From Parvibaculum sp041688015 (GTDB lineage Bacteria; Pseudomonadota; Alphaproteobacteria; Parvibaculales; Parvibaculaceae), in the NCBI GenBank assembly GCA_041688015.1, contig JBDNIY010000017.1, positions 124,001 through 188,000 on the forward strand: a stretch of 64,000 nucleotides of DNA, in the 5' to 3' direction. Shown piece by piece: positions 8,388 to 17,092 of this stretch. Position 1 is the stretch's first letter; every line of letters starts with the position of its first letter. The translations under genes were made by a program, and so were the position numbers. The notes beneath the pieces are model-generated. The model saw nothing but the letters and a program-made list of their open reading frames with translations. It was not told the DNA's origin and made no database searches.

Positions 8388-11267
8388 TTAAGCCAGTGAA
8401 CGCTTGACCACTTCGACATCGAAACATTCGATGACGTCGCCGGGGCGCATGTCCTGATAGGCTTCAAACGCCATGCCACATTCCTGACCGGACTGCACGT
8501 CTTTCACTTCGTCCTTGAAACGCTTCAAGGTCGAGAGCTTGCCTTCGTGCACCACAACATCGTCGCGGATGAGGCGGACCGTCGAGCCACGGCGCATCAC
8601 GCCTTCGGTGACGCGGCAACCAGCGATCTTGCCGACCTTGGAGATGTTGAAAATCTCAAGAATCTGCGCATTGCCCAAGAACGTCTCGCGCAGTTCCGGT
8701 GACAACATGCCCGACATGGCCGCTTTGATGTCGTCCACAAGGTCGTAGATGACCGAGTAATAGCGGATTTCAATACCGGCATTGCGGGCCGCTTCGCGCG
8801 CTTGCACATTGGCCCGCACGTTGAAACCGATGACCGGCGCGCCCGACGCTGAGGCCAGCGTGATGTCGCTTTCGGTCACGCCGCCCACACCTGCATGCAG
8901 CACGCGGGCTTTGACTTCGTCGGTGCCCAGCTTTTCGAGCGCCTGCACGATAGCTTCGGCAGAGCCTTGCACGTCGGCTTTGATGATGATCGGCAGTTCG
9001 GAGATATTTTTCTCTTTCAACTGCGACAACATCTGATCGAGCGAAGTACGCCCGCCATCGCCAACCCGCTTGTCGCGGTTCATGCGCCAACGATAATCGG
9101 TGACTTCACGCGCCCGCGCTTCTGATTCAACAACCGCCAGTGTGTCGCCCGCTTCGGGTGCGCCGCCAAGGCCGAGCACTTCAACAGGCTCAGACGGGCC
9201 CGCCGATGGCACGTTCTCGCCACGGTCATTGGTGAGGGCGCGCACGCGTCCCCATTCAGCGCCCGCCACGATGATGTCGCCGACTTTCAGCGTACCGCGC
9301 TCAATGAGCACGGTGCCAACAGGACCACGACCACGATCAAGTTTCGCTTCCACGATAATGCCTTCGGCAGCACGATCAGGATTGGCCTTGAGGTCCAAAA
9401 ATTCAGCCACAAGCAAAATAGTTTCTTCGAGCTTGTCGAGCCCCATGCCGGTCTTGGCCGAAATCGGCACGGCGATCACTTCACCGCCGAAATCTTCGAC
9501 CACCACTTCATGCTGCAACAGTTCGTTTTTCACGCGCGTCGCATCGGCTTCGGGCTTGTCCATCTTGTTGATGGCCACAATGATCGGCACGCCGGCGGCC
9601 TTGGCATGATTGATGGCTTCAATCGTTTGCGGCATGACGCCATCGTCAGACGCCACCACAAGAACAACAATATCGGTGACGCGTGCGCCACGCGCCCGCA
9701 TCGCGGTAAAGGCGGCGTGACCGGGCGTGTCGAGGAAGGTGATCTTTGCCCCTGTGCTCACCACCACCTGATAGGCACCGATATGCTGCGTGATGCCACC
9801 GGCTTCACCCGAGACAACAGATGTCTTGCGCATCGCATCCAAGAGCGATGTCTTGCCATGGTCAACGTGACCCATGACGGTGACAACAGGAGCGCGCGGC
9901 TTTTTGGTTTCTGCCGCGTCGTCGTCACCGACCAGACCTGTTTCCACGTCGCTTTCAGCCACGCGCAGCACGGTATGGCCAAGCTCTTCGGCAACAAGCT
10001 GGGCGGTGTCACTGTCGATCACGTCGGTGATCTTCAGCATGATGCCCTGCTTCATCAAAATTTTGATGACGTCCACAGCGCGTTCGGTCATGCGGTTGGA
10101 CAGTTCCTGAATGGTGATAACTTCAGGAATAATCACTTCGCGCATGACTTTGGTCGGCGCTTCGTGGATGCCGGCCAGTTTCTTTTTCTCGCGTTCAACG
10201 CGACGGCGCATCGAGGCGAGCGAGCGCTGGCGGTCGCCACCTTCTTCAAACGCTTTGGTGATCGTGAGCTTGCCGGTGCGGCGCTTGTGCTCAACGCGGC
10301 CTGATGGCGCTTTCTTGGGCGCGGCATTGCCCGGCGCACCACCACCACCACCATGGGCGCGCTTGGGCTTGCCATCATCGTCGGCCAGATCTTCTTGCAA
10401 CATGGCCGCGCCACGCGGCGTTGCCCCTGTGCGAGCTTCGTCTTCGAGACGCCGCTTGGCATCGTCAGCAGAGCGACGACGCGCCAGTTCTTCGGCCTCA
10501 CGGCGCGCCAACTCGCCAGCTTCGCGGGCGGTCGCTTCAAGGCGTTCGCGCTCACGACGCGCGTCAATTTCAGCAAAACGCTGGGCTTCTTCTTCGGCGC
10601 GCTTGCGATCATCGTCTTCACGCGAACGAGCGTGATCAAGGGCTGCGGCGCGCGCTGTCTTTTCTTCCTCGGTCAACGTGCGCAGCACGACACCCGACCG
10701 TCCGGCGCGCGGCACAGGCTTTGCGCCACGGGTAACCGCTCCCCGCGCGGCAGGGCGCGCAGGCGCTCCGGCCTTGGCGGCAGGTGCGGGTTTCTCAGCC
10801 TTGGGCTTTGCTTTGGCCTCAACGGGGGCCTCGACGGGCGCGGCTTCAGGAGCCTTGGTCGCTGGGGCAGCTTCGGGCCCAGAGGCCTTGGCAACAGAGG
10901 CCTTGGCAACAGGGGCTTCAATGGGGGCGGGCGCAGGCGCGCTTGCCGCGTCGGCCACAACTGGCGCGGTCTCTGCGGGCGCAGGGGCCGCAGCCGTCTC
11001 GGGCGCGACCGTCGCCTTGGGCGCGGTCGCCTTGGGCGTAGCTGTCTCTGGCACTGGCGCCGCGGCTTGCGGCGCAGGCGTGGGCTCAGCTGCAGCGCCA
11101 CCTAGATTAATGGTGCGCTTTTTCTTCTTCTCAACGACAACCGTTTTTGAACGGCCATGGGAGAAATTCTGGCGCACATGGCCAGACTCTACCGTTCGCT
11201 TCAGGCTCAGCGTTTTGCCGCCCGAGGCTTTCAGTTTGCGTTCGCTCGAATCTGTCGAGTCGTTCAT
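8388..11267 (-). CDS. infB: Translation initiation factor IF-2
   Basis: IF-2 is the GTPase that brings initiator tRNA to the 30S subunit and promotes subunit joining. The 959-aa protein has a long Ala/Pro/Lys/Glu-rich N-terminal region (about 60-380), then the G domain with GHVDHGKTS (G1), DTPGHAAF (G3) and NKMD (G4), followed by the C-terminal beta-barrel and fMet-tRNA-binding domains. The start MNDSTDSSERK has AGGA seven bases upstream. The frame remains open for 46 more codons through a repetitive spacer, which I treat as non-coding. Confidence 0.96.
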   Translation of the reverse strand: MNDSTDSSERKLKASGGKTLSLKRTVESGHVRQNFSHGRSKTVVVEKKKKRTINLGGAAAEPTPAPQAAAPVPETATPKATAPKATVAPETAAAPAPAETAPVVADAASAPAPAPIEAPVAKASVAKASGPEAAPATKAPEAAPVEAPVEAKAKPKAEKPAPAAKAGAPARPAARGAVTRGAKPVPRAGRSGVVLRTLTEEEKTARAAALDHARSREDDDRKRAEEEAQRFAEIDARRERERLEATAREAGELARREAEELARRRSADDAKRRLEDEARTGATPRGAAMLQEDLADDDGKPKRAHGGGGGAPGNAAPKKAPSGRVEHKRRTGKLTITKAFEEGGDRQRSLASMRRRVEREKKKLAGIHEAPTKVMREVIIPEVITIQELSNRMTERAVDVIKILMKQGIMLKITDVIDSDTAQLVAEELGHTVLRVAESDVETGLVGDDDAAETKKPRAPVVTVMGHVDHGKTSLLDAMRKTSVVSGEAGGITQHIGAYQVVVSTGAKITFLDTPGHAAFTAMRARGARVTDIVVLVVASDDGVMPQTIEAINHAKAAGVPIIVAINKMDKPEADATRVKNELLQHEVVVEDFGGEVIAVPISAKTGMGLDKLEETILLVAEFLDLKANPDRAAEGIIVEAKLDRGRGPVGTVLIERGTLKVGDIIVAGAEWGRVRALTNDRGENVPSAGPSEPVEVLGLGGAPEAGDTLAVVESEARAREVTDYRWRMNRDKRVGDGGRTSLDQMLSQLKEKNISELPIIIKADVQGSAEAIVQALEKLGTDEVKARVLHAGVGGVTESDITLASASGAPVIGFNVRANVQAREAARNAGIEIRYYSVIYDLVDDIKAAMSGMLSPELRETFLGNAQILEIFNISKVGKIAGCRVTEGVMRRGSTVRLIRDDVVVHEGKLSTLKRFKDEVKDVQSGQECGMAFEAYQDMRPGDVIECFDVEVVKRSLA

Positions 11268-11302
11268 ACCGATCCTAACATTCAGGCCAATCCGAAATTC
11301 TG

Positions 11303-11357
11303 GCCAATTCTTGTACTCGCCAATTCTTGTACTCAGAGGCGTGCCAATCTTGTACTC
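11303..11357. repeat. Three short direct repeats between ylxR and infB
   Basis: The unit GCCAATTCTTGTACTC occurs twice in tandem (11303-11318, 11319-11334) and a third time with one base missing (11343-11357). It fills the spacer from the ylxR stop towards the infB start. Confidence 0.8.
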
Positions 11358-11991
11358 AAAGACGTGTTTGACGCCCATAGCTCTCGAGTCTGGCGAGGTC
11401 GCCAAAGACTTTCGTTTCCATGCTGCCCTTGGTCAGGGCAGCATGTACCACATTTGCGCGACCCAATGCCAAACCCATTTCGTCCCCCCAAAGGGGCCGC
11501 AGGATTGGCGCTTGCGCCTTTTGCAGCGCGGCATAGCGGGATTTCAAGGCTCCCGCCATTTTGCGCATACCATCTTCAGAGCCGTCCCGCGCCTCTATGA
11601 GGATCGCTAGACGGCCGGCGGAAATCTCCGCCATAACCTTTTCAAAGCCCGTGACAAGCACACCAGCTTTGCGAGCCAGGCCCAGCGCGCTTGCCGCACG
11701 TTTGGCCAGCAGCGCCTCAACCTCATCGGCAAGTGTCTCACTTGCCGCCGCTTTTGCCCGCGCCGCCTTGGCAAAAAGGCCTTTGCGGACGGCGGTTTCC
11801 ACCGCCTCGCGGCTTGCGCTCACCCATAACCCGCGGCCGGGAAGACGCTCAGCCACATCGGCGACGACTTGATCGTCGGGACCGACGACGAAGCGGATCA
11901 AGGCTTCGCGGGGGCCCACTTCACCGCTGACGATGCAGCGGCGTTCTTCTTTGGACGCCCCTGATTTCAAACCTTCAGGGTCTTTGACCAT
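11356..11991 (-). CDS. YlxR-L7Ae fusion RNA-binding protein
   Basis: This 211-aa protein joins two small RNA-binding domains that are separate genes (ylxR and ylxQ) in Firmicutes. The N-terminal DUF448/YlxR part (about 15-85) includes RRCIVSGEVGPREALIRF and LPGRGLWVS. The C-terminal part (about 100-200) resembles the L7Ae/L30e fold (ALGLARKAGVLVTGFEKV). The fusion between nusA and infB is common in alphaproteobacteria. It overlaps the nusA stop in TGATG. Its exact role is not established; ribosome or transcription-related RNA binding is likely. Confidence 0.9.
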   Translation of the reverse strand: MVKDPEGLKSGASKEERRCIVSGEVGPREALIRFVVGPDDQVVADVAERLPGRGLWVSASREAVETAVRKGLFAKAARAKAAASETLADEVEALLAKRAASALGLARKAGVLVTGFEKVMAEISAGRLAILIEARDGSEDGMRKMAGALKSRYAALQKAQAPILRPLWGDEMGLALGRANVVHAALTKGSMETKVFGDLARLESYGRQTRL

Positions 11992-13610
11992 CAGTCTGCG
12001 TGAGCCTCTTCACCCTCTTCGCCTTCAGCCTCTGGGGCATTCATGGCGTCAAGATCAGCTTGCGTAATCCAGCCGACGCTCAAACGTGCTGCCATAATCA
12101 GCGCATTGGCTTCATCAGGCGTCAGGTCAAAGCCTTCCAGCGCGCCCTTTTGATGGGTGCGCTCGCCGTTGACTTGCTCGTTCCAACCGAGCAGATCGTC
12201 GGTGGCACAACCGGCCAGGTCTTCAATCGACTTGATGGCGTCTTCGCCCAGCGCCACCATCATCTTCGGCGTCACACCTTCAATTTCGCTCAGCGCATCC
12301 TCAACGCCCAATTCAACACGCCGCTCGTCAAATTCGGCATTCTGACGGTCGATATAATCGAGCGCACGGTTTTGAATTTCATGCGCTGTGTCTTCGTCAA
12401 AGCCTTCGATTTCGGCAATTTCATCAAGCTGGACATAGGCCACTTCCTCGATGGAGGCAAAACCTTCCGACGCCAGCAATTGCGCGATGACTTCATCCAC
12501 ATCAAGTGCTTCGGCAAAGATGGTGCTGCGCGAAGCAAACTCAGCCTGACGGCGTTCGCTTTCTTCGGCTTCCGTCAGAATATCAATATCCCAACCGGTC
12601 AGCTGTGACGCCAAACGCACGTTCTGGCCGCGCCGACCGATGGCCAATGAGAGTTGGTCATCAGGCACGACAACTTCAATGCGCTGCGTGTCTTCGTCGA
12701 GCACAACTTTGACAACTTCGGCAGGTGCCAGGCCATTGACGATGAAGGTGGCCGCGTCAGGTGACCACTGAATGATGTCGATTTTTTCGCCCTGTAACTC
12801 GTTCACCACGGCCTGCACGCGGCTCCCTCGCATACCCACGCAGGCACCGACGGGGTCGATCGAGCTATCGTTAGACAATACGGCGATCTTGGCGCGCGAG
12901 CCCGGATCACGGGCCACGGCCTTGATCTCGATGATGCTGTCGTAGATTTCTGGCACTTCTTGGGCAAACAGTTTTGCCATGAACTGGGGATGCGTGCGCG
13001 AAAGGAAAATCTGGGGGCCACGCTGTTCGCGACGCACATCATAAATGTAAGCGCGCACGCGGTCGCCGTTGCGGAAGGTTTCGCGCGGCAGCAGCTCGTC
13101 GCGGCGCACGATGGCTTCGCCACGGCCCAGATCGGTGATGACGTTGCCATATTCAACGCGTTTGACGATACCGTGAACGATCTCGCCGATGCGGTTTTTA
13201 TATTCGTCATATTGGCGTTCGCGCTCAGCGTCGCGCACCTTCTGGACGATGACCTGCTTGGCGGTCTGGGCGGCGATGCGGCCAAAATCCACCGGCGGCA
13301 ATTCATCTTCGATCATGTCGCCAAGCTGGGCTGCCGGATTGCGGCGCTGGGCTTCTTTCAGTTCAACCTGAACGGCGTCGTTCTCGATCTCTTCGACCAC
13401 TTCAAGCAGACGCACCAGACGAATTTCGCCGGTCGTCGGATTGATCCGGGCACGGATTTCATTTTCAGCGCCGTAGCGCGAGCGCGCGGCTTTCTGAATG
13501 GCTTCCGCCATCGCCTCGATGACGACCTCGCGTTCAATAGATTTTTCCCGCGCAACCGCATCTGCGATTTGCAACAGTTCAAGGCGATTGGCGCTAACTG
13601 CCGTGGCCAT
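11991..13610 (-). CDS. nusA: Transcription elongation/termination factor NusA
   Basis: NusA binds RNA polymerase and nascent RNA, controlling pausing, termination and rRNA antitermination. The 539-aa protein has an N-terminal polymerase-binding domain, an S1 domain (about 135-200), two KH domains (about 230-345, including AIGRRGQNVRLASQLTGWDID) and two C-terminal helix-hairpin-helix repeats. A GGAGA site precedes the start. rimP lies upstream and ylxR overlaps downstream. Confidence 0.96.
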   Translation of the reverse strand: MATAVSANRLELLQIADAVAREKSIEREVVIEAMAEAIQKAARSRYGAENEIRARINPTTGEIRLVRLLEVVEEIENDAVQVELKEAQRRNPAAQLGDMIEDELPPVDFGRIAAQTAKQVIVQKVRDAERERQYDEYKNRIGEIVHGIVKRVEYGNVITDLGRGEAIVRRDELLPRETFRNGDRVRAYIYDVRREQRGPQIFLSRTHPQFMAKLFAQEVPEIYDSIIEIKAVARDPGSRAKIAVLSNDSSIDPVGACVGMRGSRVQAVVNELQGEKIDIIQWSPDAATFIVNGLAPAEVVKVVLDEDTQRIEVVVPDDQLSLAIGRRGQNVRLASQLTGWDIDILTEAEESERRQAEFASRSTIFAEALDVDEVIAQLLASEGFASIEEVAYVQLDEIAEIEGFDEDTAHEIQNRALDYIDRQNAEFDERRVELGVEDALSEIEGVTPKMMVALGEDAIKSIEDLAGCATDDLLGWNEQVNGERTHQKGALEGFDLTPDEANALIMAARLSVGWITQADLDAMNAPEAEGEEGEEAHAD

Positions 13611-13613
13611 ATT

Positions 13614-14183
13614 CTATTCTCCGTCGGATGAGGCCGGTTCGTCCCGGTCTCTTCGCTTCAAGCTTTCGGTGATGAGGTCATCGCTCATGGTGAGCTTGGC
13701 CTCGCTTATCTGGCGAAAATCCAAACCGATGGTCTGGGGTTCGCTAAGTCCTTCGACGTCATGCAGCATCAGCACTTCGCCGTCTTCAAAACCTTGAAGG
13801 AGGCCGCGAAAACGCTTGCGTCCTTCAATCGCTTCATTGAGTTCAAGTTTGGCTTCAAAGCCCACCCAACGTTCAAAATCTTTGGGCCGCGTCAACGGCC
13901 GGTCAATCCCCGGCGAAGACACTTCCAAATTATACTCGCCCGAGATCGGATCTTCGACATCAAGAATGGCCGATATAATCCCCGACAGGTTTTCACACCC
14001 CGCAACATTCATCTGCCCATTGGGGCGCTCGGCCATGATCTGGAGTGTGTGGCCATCATGCAGTCCATAACGCACACGCACAATTTCAAAATTGGCGGCT
14101 TCTGCACTGGGGCGGATAAGGTCGAAGATGCGACGCGGCTGACCTGAACCCGCAACAAGATGCGTGTCGAGCAGGCTCGACAT
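13614..14183 (-). CDS. rimP: Ribosome maturation factor RimP
   Basis: RimP assists 30S subunit maturation. Starting at 14183 gives 189 aa in two parts: the N-terminal domain with FEIVRVRYG and YNLEVSSPGIDRPL, and a C-terminal SH3-like domain. The frame stays open 56 codons further upstream, but that extension runs back towards the trmB terminator and is not RimP-like. The gene ends four bases before nusA. Confidence 0.92.
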   Translation of the reverse strand: MSSLLDTHLVAGSGQPRRIFDLIRPSAEAANFEIVRVRYGLHDGHTLQIMAERPNGQMNVAGCENLSGIISAILDVEDPISGEYNLEVSSPGIDRPLTRPKDFERWVGFEAKLELNEAIEGRKRFRGLLQGFEDGEVLMLHDVEGLSEPQTIGLDFRQISEAKLTMSDDLITESLKRRDRDEPASSDGE

Positions 14184-14302
14184 GGAATGGCTCGTTTCCG
14201 TGCAGGAAAGGCTCGGATTTCGAGCATCGCTCGTGCTGTCTTCTGGGTCGATCAAGGCGTCCAAATATCCCCGGCTTTCGCGTTTTGAGGCCCCCAAGAA
14301 AC

Positions 14303-14338
14303 AAAAAAAGCGGGCCCCCGTTTCCGGAGACAACCCAC
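14303..14338 (-). terminator. Intrinsic terminator between trmB and rimP
   Basis: On the minus strand an inner hairpin CTCCG-GAAA-CGGGG with a GNRA tetraloop sits inside an outer stem GTGGG/CCCGC and is followed by TTTTTTTGTTT. It lies between the trmB stop and the rimP start, so rimP-nusA-infB should have their own promoter. Confidence 0.8.
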
Positions 14339-14427
14339 TCGCCTTATCCAAAGATCACTCTTTGTTATGTGAGACCGTCATTTAGTGAGCCGTATATAGC
14401 GCCGAACAGGGGGTCACTGCAAGGCCC

Positions 14428-15171
14428 TCACGCTTTATGCTCAAAGCGCAGATAGGCAGGCACGCGGCCTTCGCGCAGCGCTTTTTGTTCATAACGCGTC
14501 TGGGGCCAATCAGCGGGGCGCGAACGACATTCCGATAAGTCTTTGTTTTTCCAAACAAATTCACCTTTTCCGAGGGCATTATGGGCGGCGATATGCTTGA
14601 AGGTCCAGGTCACATAGTCGGGAATATCACTGGCAAATCGAAGCTCGCCGCCGGGCTGCAAAACCTTTGAAATCAGGGCCAAAGTTTCATCATTGAGGAA
14701 GCGGCGCTTGTTTTGGCGCAATTTTGGCCAAGGATCGGGATAAAGAATAAAAACCCGCGAAAATGAGCGGGGCTTCAGCCTATCCAGCAAAAAACGCGCG
14801 TCGTCGGCATGAAGACGCACGTTGGGCAGGCCGCGTTCGTCGATTTCAGAGATCAGTTTGGCGACGCCATTAATGTAAGGTTCGCAGCCAATAACGCCGA
14901 TTTGCGGGTTTTTTTCAGCCTGCCAAACCAAATGCTCGCCCGCGCCAAAGCCGATTTCGAGCCACAGGTCTGCGGGCGGCGTTGCAAAAAGCGTGGCCGG
15001 ATCAATCAGGGGATTTTCAAGCGAAATGGAGACCTTGGGAAACAAGGTCTCCATCAAATGCGCCTGCCGGGATTTCAGCGTCTTGCCTTTGGTCCGTCCA
15101 TAAACATGGCGGAAAGTCGGCGCTTCTTCCCGGATTTGCTCAGCGGATTTCCGCTTTGAGTTTGTCGGCAA
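14428..15171 (-). CDS. trmB: tRNA (guanine-N7)-methyltransferase TrmB
   Basis: TrmB methylates G46 of tRNAs with S-adenosylmethionine. The protein shows the TrmB signatures EIGFGAGEHL for SAM binding and the FILYPDPWPK motif. Conservation starts near YGRTKGKTLKSRQ. The start is uncertain: the open frame reaches an ATG at 15249, deep inside metK, and a TTG at 15171 giving 248 aa also overlaps the metK end by 32 bases. Placing trmB after metK puts a SAM-using enzyme next to SAM synthesis. Confidence 0.88.
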   Translation of the reverse strand: MPTNSKRKSAEQIREEAPTFRHVYGRTKGKTLKSRQAHLMETLFPKVSISLENPLIDPATLFATPPADLWLEIGFGAGEHLVWQAEKNPQIGVIGCEPYINGVAKLISEIDERGLPNVRLHADDARFLLDRLKPRSFSRVFILYPDPWPKLRQNKRRFLNDETLALISKVLQPGGELRFASDIPDYVTWTFKHIAAHNALGKGEFVWKNKDLSECRSRPADWPQTRYEQKALREGRVPAYLRFEHKA

Positions 15172-16309
15172 GGTCAGTTTTTTCCCAGGAAAAACCGCCG
15201 TCCGCGTCCGGCGCCCGACCAAAATGGCCATAGGACGAGGTGCGCGCATAGATCGGGCGGTTGAGTTTCAGATGTTCGCGAATGCCACGGGGCGAGAGGT
15301 CGATAGCGCGCGGAATGGCCGCTTCGATGGCCGCTTCGTCGACCTTGCCAGTGCCGTGGAGATCGACATAAATCGACAGGGGCTTGGAGACACCGATCGC
15401 GTAAGCCACTTGAATCGTTGCACGATCTGCCAAACCGGCGGCAACGATATTCTTGGCAACGTAACGCGCGGCATAGGCAGCCGAGCGGTCGACCTTAGTC
15501 GGGTCCTTGCCCGAGAAAGCGCCGCCGCCATGCGGGGCCGAGCCGCCGTAAGTGTCCACGATGATCTTGCGACCCGTCAGGCCCGCATCACCATCGGGAC
15601 CGCCGATGACGAAATTACCCGTGGGGTTCACATAGAATTCTTCTTCCGGCGGGAACCAACCGGCAGGCAGCACGCCTTGCACATGGCCTCGCACCAGCTC
15701 GCGCAGCTCCTTTTGTGAGACGCCTTCCTTGTGCTGGGTCGAGACGACCACCGAAGAAACGCCCACAGGCCTGCCGTTTTCATAGCGCAAGGTCACCTGG
15801 CTTTTGGCGTCCGGCTCAAATTGCGGGCACTTGCCGGAATGGCGGTCAGCGGCCATGGCTTGCAGGATACGGTGGGAATAAACGATCGGGGCCGGCATCA
15901 ACACATCGGTTTCGGTGCAGGCATAGCCAAACATAATGCCTTGGTCGCCCGCGCCTTCGTCCTTGTTGCCAGCCGAGTCCACACCCTGCGCAATGTCAGC
16001 CGACTGGGCATGAAGAAGCACATCAACAGAGGCGTTTTTCCAATGAAAACCGGCCTGTTCGTAGCCGATTTCCCGGACAGCCTGACGTGCTGTTTCTTCG
16101 ATCAATTCCGGCGTGATCGAGGCAGGGCCCCGGACTTCGCCAGCCAACACGATCTTGTTGGTGGTGGTCAGCGTCTCGCATGCCACACGGGCCACCGGGT
16201 CGGCGGCAAGATAGAGATCGAGCACGGCGTCTGAAATGCGGTCACACACCTTGTCGGGGTGACCTTCAGAAACAGACTCGCTCGTGAACAGATAGTTTGA
16301 CCGTACCAA
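15140..16309 (-). CDS. metK: S-adenosylmethionine synthetase
   Basis: MetK makes S-adenosylmethionine from methionine and ATP. The sequence begins VRSNYLFTSESVSEGHPDK, the conserved N-terminus, with the ATP-binding GHPDK. The GAGDQGIMFGYA hexapeptide region and the GGGAFSGKDPTKVDRSA loop are also present. No ATG lies at the expected place; a TTG at 16309 with AAGGG eight bases upstream gives the normal N-terminus and 389 aa, so I use it. An XRE regulator lies upstream. Confidence 0.94.
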   Translation of the reverse strand: MVRSNYLFTSESVSEGHPDKVCDRISDAVLDLYLAADPVARVACETLTTTNKIVLAGEVRGPASITPELIEETARQAVREIGYEQAGFHWKNASVDVLLHAQSADIAQGVDSAGNKDEGAGDQGIMFGYACTETDVLMPAPIVYSHRILQAMAADRHSGKCPQFEPDAKSQVTLRYENGRPVGVSSVVVSTQHKEGVSQKELRELVRGHVQGVLPAGWFPPEEEFYVNPTGNFVIGGPDGDAGLTGRKIIVDTYGGSAPHGGGAFSGKDPTKVDRSAAYAARYVAKNIVAAGLADRATIQVAYAIGVSKPLSIYVDLHGTGKVDEAAIEAAIPRAIDLSPRGIREHLKLNRPIYARTSSYGHFGRAPDADGGFSWEKTDLADKLKAEIR

Positions 16310-16441
16310 TGTCGTGTCCCTTATGCATGTATAAAGACGGCTGCCCGGCAGCGCGGGCGTCAGACCCGATGCCCCCGATGCTTTGTGGAGGCTTGTTTTT
16401 GCAAGGATCAGGAGGCGGGTCAACTGCCACGTCAGATCAAG

Positions 16442-16936
16442 CTAATCGGCCGCATCGTCAGGGCCCTCGCCATCGATGCCGTCCACATGACCAGACAAGT
16501 CAGTGAGGTCATCGTCGGCTATGGAGCTCAAGCTAGCCGCATCGCCAAGCGTCTTGACGAGTTCGAGGATTTTTTTGCGGATTTTGGGGTCGCGGATCGA
16601 AAAAAAAGCACTGTTGAGCTGGATACCCTCAGACGAGGATAGCATATCAAGCTCAAAGGCACTTTGATCCGCTTCGGCCTGATCGGCCCCACTGCCGTCA
16701 CCCTCAAAACTCAAGCCCTCGTAAAAGAACTCAATCGGCACGCCCAGCACACGGGCAATGTTGAAGAGACGGCTTGCCCCGATCCGGTTTGCGCCCTTCT
16801 CGTATTTCTGAACCTGCTGAAAGGTTAACCCGAGGCTGTCGCCCAGCTTTTCCTGGCTCATAGAGACCAACATTCGTCGCATCCGCACGCGGCTGCCGAC
16901 ATGAATATCGATGGGATTTGGTAGTTTTTTTGGCAA
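16442..16936 (-). CDS. XRE-family transcriptional regulator
   Basis: This 164-aa DNA-binding protein has an N-terminal helix-turn-helix (about 12-70; SMSQEKLGDSLGLTFQQVQKYE, then RIGASRLFNIARVLGVP) typical of XRE/Cro-type repressors. It has a variable acidic tail with a helix DPKIRKKILELVKTL (about 120-135). Such a regulator between lnt and metK is seen widely in alphaproteobacteria. Target genes cannot be read from the sequence; autoregulation or control of metK is plausible from position only. Confidence 0.85.
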   Translation of the reverse strand: MPKKLPNPIDIHVGSRVRMRRMLVSMSQEKLGDSLGLTFQQVQKYEKGANRIGASRLFNIARVLGVPIEFFYEGLSFEGDGSGADQAEADQSAFELDMLSSSEGIQLNSAFFSIRDPKIRKKILELVKTLGDAASLSSIADDDLTDLSGHVDGIDGEGPDDAAD

Positions 16937-17092
16937 TCAAGCCCTCGTTCTTGTCCTTGATCGATCCGTTCGGGGCGATCAAGTAGACCACCACCGCCTC
17001 ATGCAACCTTAGACTTCTTATGAAGGGAAAAACACAACCCAAAGGCGACGTGGGCGCAAGGGGAAGCTTATTCAGGAAGGATGGAGTTCACC

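Noticed and set aside
10353..11105. Gly/Arg-rich ORFs opposite the infB N-terminal region
   Set aside because: They mirror the Ala/Pro/Lys-rich IF-2 linker and show no independent start signals.
16310..16441. Possible SAM-II riboswitch before metK
   Set aside because: CGTGG, TTGA, CTTGCA and CCAC blocks are loosely reminiscent, but the pairing and spacing do not fit the consensus. A covariance search would be needed.
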